Source: DAOTXL01 sp034435455
GTDB lineage: Bacteria > Chloroflexota > Anaerolineae > JAAYZQ01
Reading direction: 5' to 3'
Length of the DNA stretch: 64,000 nucleotides
Assembly: GCA_034435455.1 (NCBI GenBank)
Contig: DAOTXL010000094.1
Span: forward strand, 62,001-126,000
This document shows, one piece after another, positions 16,817 to 24,000 of the stretch. The notes below the pieces were generated by a model, which did not search any database, had not been told where the DNA came from, and saw only the letters and a list, made by a program, of their open reading frames with translations. A program made the position numbers and the translations under genes. The first letter of the stretch is position 1. Each line of letters opens with the position of its first letter.

Positions 16817-17677
16817 ATGACATTCATACGGCGCATTCTGGGATTGTTGGTCATGCTGGCCGGCCTGCTGGGATTGCTGCTCAGCCTGGCCGGACTGGTG
16901 ATGGTGTGGGTGGGGAAACCCACCGTCGCCAGGTATGCGGGTGACACCCTCAACACCCTGGACTCCAGCGTCGTCACCAGCCAGAGCGTCATGGAGACCA
17001 CCAGGCAGGCGCTGGGCGCTACGGTGGACAGCGTGGACGCCCTATCGGCCATGTTGAGCACCACGGCGGCGGCCTTGGAAGACACCAGGCCGGTTCTTGA
17101 CGGCTTTGACACCATCTTGTCCACCACCCTGCCTTCCACCCTGAAAGCAACGACCGACTCTCTTTATGCCGCCCAAGAGGCGGCGGGGGTGTTGGAAGAG
17201 GCCATCCGGTCGCTGGAGACCTTCCGCGCCCTGCTGAGTACCACACCTATGATCGGAGACCTCATACCGCAGACCGGGGCCGCGTACAACCCCGAAAAGC
17301 CCCTCACCGATTCGCTGGGAGAGCTGGCCGCCACCCTGGAAGGCCTGCCCGATACCTTTATCGGCATGTCGGCCAGCCTGAGCACCACCGACGAGAAACT
17401 GACCGATATTCAGGGAAACCTGATCACCATGTCAAACAACGTGAAACTGATCTCGTCCAGCCTGAGCGAGTATGAAAGGATGGTCGCCCAATCCAGGTCC
17501 TCTATGGATAACGTAAGGTCGCTCCTCACCACCGTGCAGGACAACCTGGCTACCATCCTGAACGGGGTGGCCATCCTTCTGACTCTGTTTCTCGTCTGGT
17601 TGCTGACCGCCCAGGTCGTCATCCTGAGCCAGGGCTGGGAGTTGTACCGGGGTACGGCGGACCGGATGGAAGGATAA
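16817..17677 (+). CDS. Membrane protein with LSTT-repeat coiled-coil domain
   Basis: A 286-residue protein with start ATG 16817 behind GAGGAGAGGGG. A long hydrophobic segment at ~5-35 and another at ~248-270 enclose a helical region of about 210 residues rich in Ser/Thr. The short motif LSTT recurs there (LSTTAAALEDT, LSTTLPST, LSTTPMIG, LSTTDEKL). The arrangement resembles the periplasmic or signalling coiled coils of receptor-like proteins, but no HAMP, signalling or enzyme domain is visible. Function unknown. A 73-residue gene follows 70 nt later. Confidence 0.75.
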   Translation: MTFIRRILGLLVMLAGLLGLLLSLAGLVMVWVGKPTVARYAGDTLNTLDSSVVTSQSVMETTRQALGATVDSVDALSAMLSTTAAALEDTRPVLDGFDTILSTTLPSTLKATTDSLYAAQEAAGVLEEAIRSLETFRALLSTTPMIGDLIPQTGAAYNPEKPLTDSLGELAATLEGLPDTFIGMSASLSTTDEKLTDIQGNLITMSNNVKLISSSLSEYERMVAQSRSSMDNVRSLLTTVQDNLATILNGVAILLTLFLVWLLTAQVVILSQGWELYRGTADRMEG

Positions 17678-17747
17678 GAGCCCGTCCGAAAGATCGGCAG
17701 GGCAGGCTCCAGGTTTATTTCAGATCCCAAAGGAAAGGAGAGTTCCC

Positions 17748-17969
17748 ATGGCAATCACTCTTGATACCACCCTCGGCACGCTGCTGGACGATCCGCAGGC
17801 CAAGGCTGTGTTGGACCAATACCTGCCCGGTGTTTCCAGCAATCCGATGGTAGCAATGGGAAGGGGCATGACGCTGCGCATGATCCTCTCCCTGCCCATC
17901 GCGGCGCAGTTCGGCCTGACCGAGGAAATGGCCAATCAGATACTCGCCGAAATCAACAAAAATCTCTAG
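17748..17969 (+). CDS. Small protein, 73 residues
   Basis: Start ATG 17748 behind GGAAAGGAGAG, an excellent ribosome binding site. The sequence LDTTLGTLLDDPQAKAVLDQ followed by YLPGV, SNPM and a GMTLRMILSLP stretch looks like the short helical domain sometimes appended to the C-terminus of bacterial glycosidases and esterases; here it stands alone. It is probably cytoplasmic and is followed by a strong hairpin. No function can be assigned. Confidence 0.75.
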   Translation: MAITLDTTLGTLLDDPQAKAVLDQYLPGVSSNPMVAMGRGMTLRMILSLPIAAQFGLTEEMANQILAEINKNL

Positions 17970-17970
17970 T

Positions 17971-17998
17971 GTAGGACCACTGCCAGCAGTGGTCCTAC
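17971..17998 (+). terminator. Perfect 13-bp hairpin after the 73-residue gene
   Basis: GTAGGACCACTGC (17971-17983) and GCAGTGGTCCTAC (17986-17998) form a 13-bp stem with a CA loop, directly after the stop codon. No T-run follows. It may act as a bidirectional terminator between convergent transcripts, or be another palindromic repeat. Confidence 0.55.
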
Positions 17999-18001
17999 AA
18001 A

Positions 18002-18169
18002 GGCCTGCTCCCCCGGGCAGGTGCCTGCCGCCTGGAAATGACAGGCACCTGCCCCGAAAGCAGGCCGCCGGATAGCCTTTCCAGGCCGTCCGGGGCAGGA
18101 TGAAAGCCTGCCCTACGCGGTAGGACGGCCTTTCCAGGCCGTCCGGGGCAGGCTGAAAGCCTGCCCTAC
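18002..18169. repeat. Cluster of REP-like palindromes
   Basis: Three elements occupy the gap between convergent genes. (1) A nested hairpin: GGCCTGCT (18002-18009)/AGCAGGCC (18059-18066) encloses GGGCAGGTGCCTG (18015-18027)/CAGGCACCTGCCC (18042-18054). (2) and (3) Two tandem copies (18071-18115 and 18120-18169) of a double-hairpin unit with stems GGACGGCCT/AGGCCGTCC and GGCAGGCT/AGCCTGCC. A third copy of this unit lies at 39314-39362. Confidence 0.85.
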
Positions 18170-18186
18170 GGGGGGGGCCTCCCGCC

Positions 18187-18420
18187 TCACCCCTCCTGCT
18201 TCTTCCGCACCGTCCGATAGACGGTAATGACCGTATCCGGGCACATCGTTGCGCACAGAGCGCAGCCGGTACACCTGCCCTGCGGGTCCACAAAAACCGA
18301 GGGGCGGTAGCCTCTGGCGTTGAAATGATGGGCCATCTGCACCAGGTCGCCCTGGGGACAGACGGTGGTGCACAGTTCACAGCCCTTGCACCGATCCTCG
18401 TCAATAACAATATAACTCAT
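18187..18420 (-). CDS. 2[4Fe-4S] ferredoxin
   Basis: A 77-residue protein with two cluster motifs, CKGCELCTTVCP and CTGCALCATMCP, each with the CxxCxxCxxxCP pattern for a [4Fe-4S] cluster. Between them lies FNARGYRPSVFVDPQGR, as in the delta subunit (KorD type) of 2-oxoacid:ferredoxin oxidoreductases. No alpha, beta or gamma oxidoreductase subunits are visible here. It is the last gene of the nine-gene minus-strand operon, 33 nt after the second Ptb-like gene. Confidence 0.93.
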   Translation of the reverse strand: MSYIVIDEDRCKGCELCTTVCPQGDLVQMAHHFNARGYRPSVFVDPQGRCTGCALCATMCPDTVITVYRTVRKKQEG

Positions 18421-18453
18421 GGCAAGACTCCTTCGTCCTGTTTGCCCGGTGGC

Positions 18454-19356
18454 TCATTTGCAGAGATAAACCCCCAGCGCCAGCGACATCAGCTTTTGCT
18501 CCGGGGGATCGGAACGGGAGGGCATCACGATGGGGCATTTAGCGCCTACGACGACGCCGGCCATGTGCCCTTTGGCGAAATAGGCGATGGCCTTGGCCAG
18601 GATATTGCCCGATTCCACGTCGGGGGTGATCAGGATGTCGGCGTGGCCGGCCACCTGGCTCTTGATCCCCTTCATCTCGGCTGCTTTGGGGGAGATGGCG
18701 TTGTCCAGGGCCAGCGGCCCATCCACCAGGCCGCCGCGGATCTGGCCCCGCTCGGCCATTTTCGACAGGTTGGCCGCGTCCATGTTGGCCGGCATCTCCG
18801 GGTTGACCATCTCGGTGGCGGCCAGGATGGCCACTTTGGGCTGCTCCACCCCCAGTTCGATGGCGGTGTCAATGGCATTTTGCACAATGGCGATCTTTTG
18901 CGCCAGGTTGGGCGTCACCACAATCGCCACGTCGCTGACCAGGATCAACCGGTCAAAGTCGGGGATCTCGAAGATGCTGACATCGCTGAGCACCTTGCCG
19001 ATGCGCAGGCCCTTGTCTTTGTCCAACGCGGCCCGCATCAGTTCCACCGGCAAGGCCCGGCCGTTCATCACCAGGTCGGCCTCTTCGTGGTGGATCATGG
19101 CCACCGCCTTGTAAGCCGCTTCGACCATATCCCCCTCGGCGATGATCTCGGTCCCGGCCAGGTCCACGCCCTGCTCCTCGGCGACGGCCCGCAGGCGGGC
19201 CGGGTCATCAATCAGGATGCAGTGGGCCAGGCCCATGCCCCGCGCCAGACGCATGGCGTGCAGGGTTTGTCGCTGGCCGGCCCCCACGATGGCCACCCGT
19301 TTGGGTCCCCGCGCCAAAGCCGCCTCGATCAACTGGGCAAAGTTGCGAATGGTCAT
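18454..19356 (-). CDS. Phosphate butyryltransferase/acetyltransferase family protein (copy 2)
   Basis: A 300-residue member of the PTA_PTB family, which exchanges CoA for phosphate on an acyl group (acyl-CoA + Pi to acyl phosphate + CoA). The start at ATG 19356 overlaps the TGA of the upstream gene (ATGA) and follows GGAGGGAG. Motifs: GPKRVAIVGAG, VMNGRALPVELMRAALDK, AILAATEMVNPEMPANMDAANL, GGLVDGPLALDNAISPKAA, and ADILITPDVESGNILAKA. No butyrate or acetate kinase accompanies it, so the direction of reaction and the acyl group are unknown. It is clearly a paralogue of 20109-21011. Confidence 0.9.
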   Translation of the reverse strand: MTIRNFAQLIEAALARGPKRVAIVGAGQRQTLHAMRLARGMGLAHCILIDDPARLRAVAEEQGVDLAGTEIIAEGDMVEAAYKAVAMIHHEEADLVMNGRALPVELMRAALDKDKGLRIGKVLSDVSIFEIPDFDRLILVSDVAIVVTPNLAQKIAIVQNAIDTAIELGVEQPKVAILAATEMVNPEMPANMDAANLSKMAERGQIRGGLVDGPLALDNAISPKAAEMKGIKSQVAGHADILITPDVESGNILAKAIAYFAKGHMAGVVVGAKCPIVMPSRSDPPEQKLMSLALGVYLCK

Positions 19357-20090
19357 TCTCCCTCCATCCCTCTCTTTGAATTCTCCCACGGCTGCACAAA
19401 ATAGCGGTCCAGGGCCAACACCGGCTGGGAGAAATGGTTGGTGCCCAACTCTGCCAGCCAGCGCCGCTCGACACAGACGAACGCGATCGGGAGGCCCAAC
19501 TCCTGGGCAAACTGTTCGATCCGCGCGTGCCCCTGGATGATCTGCCCGACGGTCGTCTCGTTGATCAGGTTGGGGTTGCTCACCAGGCTGGTCACCTGCA
19601 GGCGGGCGCTCTGTTCAATCTCGGCGATGGAGGCTGCCAGCCCGGTCAGGGTGCCGGTAAACGGCCGATAGGGGTTGACGACAAAGTACATGGTGTATCC
19701 CCGCTGACGGATGGCCGCGCTGAACTGCCCCAGGGCGCGGGCACCCTGCCGGTCGCCGCCCACATCCAGCACCGTAGGCCGTTCTGTCTGCTGGATCGCC
19801 CCCAGAATTTGCGGCGTGATGGCCGGGGTATCCAGGTAGCGACTGACCGCCGCCGGGGCCAGGACCTCTACCCCATGTTTTCTCATCGCCTCGGCCATCT
19901 CCCGCGAGCGAAAATAGGGCGTCACAATGTCCAGGTCGATCAGGATGCAGGAGGCAGGATACTCCTGCTCCTTGCTCCTGGCCACCTGCACCGCATAGTT
20001 GATCGCCGCCTCGGTCTTGCCGCTCCCGAAGCGCCCGACAAAGAGCGCCAGGTCCGGGCCATCCCCCTCTTGCATGTCACCCGCTTCCAT
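19353..20090 (-). CDS. P-loop NTPase between the two phosphotransacylases
   Basis: A protein of about 245 residues with a CobQ/MinD-like P-loop. Walker A is GRFGSGKT, then ILIDLDIVTPYFRSRE as a switch I-like region and VLDVGGDRQGARAL as Walker B. The start is uncertain: ATG 20090 was chosen, with GTG 20105 and ATG 20075 as alternatives, none with a strong ribosome site. Its stop overlaps the downstream start by 4 nt. Similar ATPases are often found beside Ptb-like genes and ferredoxins in anaerobes; the role is not known to me, and enzyme maturation or regulation would be a guess. Confidence 0.82.
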   Translation of the reverse strand: MEAGDMQEGDGPDLALFVGRFGSGKTEAAINYAVQVARSKEQEYPASCILIDLDIVTPYFRSREMAEAMRKHGVEVLAPAAVSRYLDTPAITPQILGAIQQTERPTVLDVGGDRQGARALGQFSAAIRQRGYTMYFVVNPYRPFTGTLTGLAASIAEIEQSARLQVTSLVSNPNLINETTVGQIIQGHARIEQFAQELGLPIAFVCVERRWLAELGTNHFSQPVLALDRYFVQPWENSKRGMEGE

Positions 20091-20108
20091 CGGACCGCCG
20101 GCCACCGG

Positions 20109-21011
20109 CTACGGGGCCAGCATCACTCCCAAGGCCAGGGAGACCAGCTTGGCCTCCCGGGTATCGGAGCGGGAGGGCAGGATCAGGGGGCAACGGGCGC
20201 CCACCACCACGCCGGCCATCTTGCCCTGGGCAAAGTAGGTGATCGCCTTGGCCAGCACATTCCCCGCCTCGATGTCGGGAGCGATGAGGATGTCGGCATA
20301 ACCGGCCACTTCGCTCTTGATGCCCTTGATCCGCGCCGATTCGGGCGAGATGGCGTTGTCGAGGGCCAGGGGGCCGTCCACCAGCCCCCCCTGAATCTGG
20401 CCCCGGTCGGCCATTTTCGACAGGTTGGCCGCATCAAGGGTGGTCGGGATCTTGGGGTTGACCACCTCGGTGGCCGCCAGCACCGCCACCCGGGGCAGGT
20501 TGTTGCCCAGGGCGTGGGCCACATAGATGGCGTTCTGCACGATCTGGACCTTCTGCTCCAGGTCGGGGGCCACCACTACCCCGGCGTCGCTGATAAAGAT
20601 CAGCCGGTCGAATTCGGGGATCTCGAAGGCAGCCACGTGGGTGAACAGGCGGCCGGTCCGCAACCCCAGTTCCTTGTCCAGTGCAGCGCGCAAAAAGTCG
20701 CTGGTCTCCACCTTGCCCTTCATGGCGATGTCGGCCTGACCCTCGCTGACCAGCTTCATCACCTGCCAGGCGGCCTCGCGGGGCTGGGGCTGGTGGATCA
20801 GCTCCATGCGCGAAATGTCAAATTTCTCCTCGGCAGCGATCTGCTGAATTTTGTCGCCGTCGCCGACGAGGATCACTTCGGCCAGGCCGGCCATTTCGGC
20901 ATCCAACCCGGCCAGCATCACCTCCTCCTGGTGGCCGGCGGCCACGGCCACCCGCTTGGGCCCCTTGGCCCGGGCTGCCTCCAGCAATTCGGCGAATGTT
21001 CTGATCGGCAT
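20109..21011 (-). CDS. Phosphate butyryltransferase/acetyltransferase family protein (copy 1)
   Basis: A 300-residue PTA_PTB-family protein. Motifs parallel copy 2: GPKRVAVAAGHQEEV, AMKGKVETSDFLRAALDKE, VLAATEVVNPKIPTTLDAANL, GGLVDGPLALDNAISPESA, and ADILIAPDIEAGNVLAKA. The start ATG 21011 directly abuts the TAG of the giant kinase gene, so translation is probably coupled. Copy 1 has MKGK where copy 2 has MNGR, so the two may differ in substrate or activity. Confidence 0.9.
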   Translation of the reverse strand: MPIRTFAELLEAARAKGPKRVAVAAGHQEEVMLAGLDAEMAGLAEVILVGDGDKIQQIAAEEKFDISRMELIHQPQPREAAWQVMKLVSEGQADIAMKGKVETSDFLRAALDKELGLRTGRLFTHVAAFEIPEFDRLIFISDAGVVVAPDLEQKVQIVQNAIYVAHALGNNLPRVAVLAATEVVNPKIPTTLDAANLSKMADRGQIQGGLVDGPLALDNAISPESARIKGIKSEVAGYADILIAPDIEAGNVLAKAITYFAQGKMAGVVVGARCPLILPSRSDTREAKLVSLALGVMLAP

Positions 21012-24000
21012 CTATGCTGTGCCCTCCTTCTGACGGTCTAGATCGGCCAGGGGGACGGTAAAGTAGAACAGGCTGCCTTTGCCCAGTTCGCTCTGCACGC
21101 CCACCTGCCCGCCGTGGCCTTCTATAATCTGCTTGACAATGGTCAGCCCCAGGCCGGCACCGCCCGCCCGCCGCGTAGTCGTGCCGTCTACCTGGTAGAA
21201 CCGGTCAAAGATGCGGGCGAGGTGATCGGCGGGGATCCCGATGCCCGTATCCTCGACCTCGGTGCGGATAAACAGCCCCTCCTGACCCATCCGCACCGTG
21301 ACGCGCCCGCCGGCGTTGCTGAACTTGAGGGCGTTCTGCAGCAGGTTATCAAAGACCTGGCCCAGGCGCTGTCTATCTCCCATCACCAGGGGCAGTTCCT
21401 CCGGGATCTCGTCGTACAGGCGGATGCCCTGTTCCATCGCGCTGGCCTGGGCGGCCTGGACGGCCGCATGGCCCACTTCGGTCAGGGAGAGAGGGGCGAG
21501 CTTGAGCCGGTCGCGTTCCGCCTGCTGCAGGGAGATGATGTCGTCCACCAGCCGAGACAGGGCCTCGGCCTTGTTGGCGACAATGTCCAGGGCCGTCCGT
21601 TGCCCGTCGCTGAGTTCGCCCATTTCCTCCTCTCGCAACAGCTCGATGTAGCCCTTGATAAAGGTCAGGGGGGTGCGCAGCTCATGGGAGATGTTCTGGA
21701 CGAATTCCGACTTCATCCTGTCCAGTTGTTGCAGTTCGTTGTAGGCCTGCTCCAGTTCCTTATAGCTCTTGTGCAGGCTTTCGTACAGTTGGGCATTTTC
21801 GATGGCCACGGCCACCTGCGCCGCGACGATCGTCAACAGGCGGATCTCCTCGTCAAAGGCATTGGGTTTCAGATCGTCAATGCTCAGCGTGCCGATGATC
21901 TCGCCATGGACAATCAGCGGCACAACCAGCAACGAGCGGATGTTGGGGTCGAAAAAGAGAAAGTCAGGTTCCTGCCAGGTATCGGGCACATAGATGGACC
22001 GCCCTTCGCTGATCACCCGGCCGCTGACCCCTTCCCCCACCCGCAGGCGGGCGATGTCGGTCCAGTCGTAAGCCAGGCCGCTGCCGGCCTTCAACTGCAG
22101 ATATTCCCCGCTCGCGTCCAGGAGAAAGATGCAGCAGGCGCGACAGTCGAGCGTGAGCTTGAGGATGCTGACGATCGAGTCCAACACCGGCTTGAGCGAC
22201 AGACTGCTGGTGATCTGGGTCGAGAGGGTGTAGAGGGTGGAGACTTCCGCCAGCCGGTGGAGGGTCTCCTCGTGCAGGCGCTCCTTTTCGATGGCTACGG
22301 CAGCCATGTCGGCCAGGGCGGTGAGCAGCCGCCGGGCGGTGTCATCCCTGGGCACGCCGTCCGCAGCAATCAGGCCGATGGCCCCCTGCTCGGTCATCAG
22401 CGGGACGTTGGTCACCTGCCTGGCCTGGGAGCCGACATCGTGCAAAAAGTCGGGGTCGGTGGCGGTATCGGCCACCTCAACCATCCGGCCGCTGCTCAGG
22501 GCGCGTTTGTAGGTGCCCTCATGGACGTACACCGGCCGGGAGTTGAACCTCTCCACCACCTGCGGCCCCAACCCCCGTTCGGCGACGATGCGCAGGGTAT
22601 CGCTCCCCAGCGGATCGATCAGGATGATGGAGCCTTCCCGGCTGTTGAGGATCGCCATCGCCTGTTCCAGGACAATATCCAGGATCCGGTTCAGGTCTTT
22701 GGCCTCGGTGAGGGCCATGCTCACCTGGGTCAGGGCGGTCAATTCGCGCACCCGCTGTTGGGATTCGGCAAAGAGGCGGGCATTGTCCAGCACGGTGCTC
22801 AACTGTCCGGCCAGGGTGCTCAACAGCCGCTGATCATCCTCCGAAAAGGCATCGAGCCGGGTACTCTGCGCATCCAGCACGCCGATGATCCGGTCGCCCA
22901 CCCGCAACGGCACGCACAGTTCGCTGAGGGTATCGTGGTAGCCGGCAATGTAGCGCGGCTCCTGCCGCACATCGGCCACCCGGAGCGGTTCACCGGTCTG
23001 GGCCACCCAGCCGGCGATCCCTTTGCCCAGCGGGATGCGGAAAGCGGCCCGCTGGGGAAACAGGTCGCTGCCGGCCAGGGCAGGATGGAGCCACAGGTCG
23101 CCCCGGGTTTCGTCCAGGAGCAGGATGTTCACCCGCTCAAAGTGGCGCGTGCCGAGCAGGGCAAGCAGGCCACGGCGGACCGCTTCGTCCAGGTCCAGGG
23201 TTGTCGCAGCCTCTGTGGCCACCCGGTTGAGGATCTGGACCTCTTCCAGGTGGCGGCTCACCTCCTGATAGAGGCGGGCGTTCTCGATGGCGATGGCTGC
23301 CTGGGCGGCAAAGGTGGTGAGCAGGCGCTGGTCGTCGGCCGTGAACCCGGCGGCCCCTGTCTTGTTGCACACCTCCAGCGTGCCGATGACCTGCCCTTTG
23401 ACCTCCAGCGGCACCGTCAGGGTGTTGCGAATCTGCCACGAGGCATCCGCTTTGACGATAAAGATCGGGGCTGCGGCCGCATCTTGCACGATCAGCGGTT
23501 GCCCCGTCTGGGCCACCCAACCGATCGTGCCCTCGCCTGGGACAAAGGTGGCGGTTTGGAACTCTTCCCGGTGTATCCCCCACACCGCCTTGGGCACAAG
23601 CCGCTGCCCGCTGTCATCGAACAGATAGACGGAGCTGATCTCGGCCTGCACGGCCCGCAAGGCATTTTCGGCGATATTTTCCAGCAGTTCGCCCAGCTCA
23701 AGGGTATTGACCGCCCGTCCGACGGCGGCCAGGGCCGCCATCTCCCTGGCATGGGCCTCGGCCTCCTGGAACAGCCGGGCGTTTTCGATGGCCATGGCCG
23801 CCTGTTGGGCGATTCCCCGGCACAGGGCGATTTCGTCGGGGGAAAACTCTCGCCTGTGCCGGCTCTCCCACAACTCGGCATAGCCCAGGAGCTGGCCTTT
23901 GGCCTGAAGGGGGATAAAGAGCACCGTCTGGGCACCATACCGCTCCATGTGCACCCGTTCATCCTCCGGAAGGTCCGGGTCGTCCAGGGAGGCGATCCGA

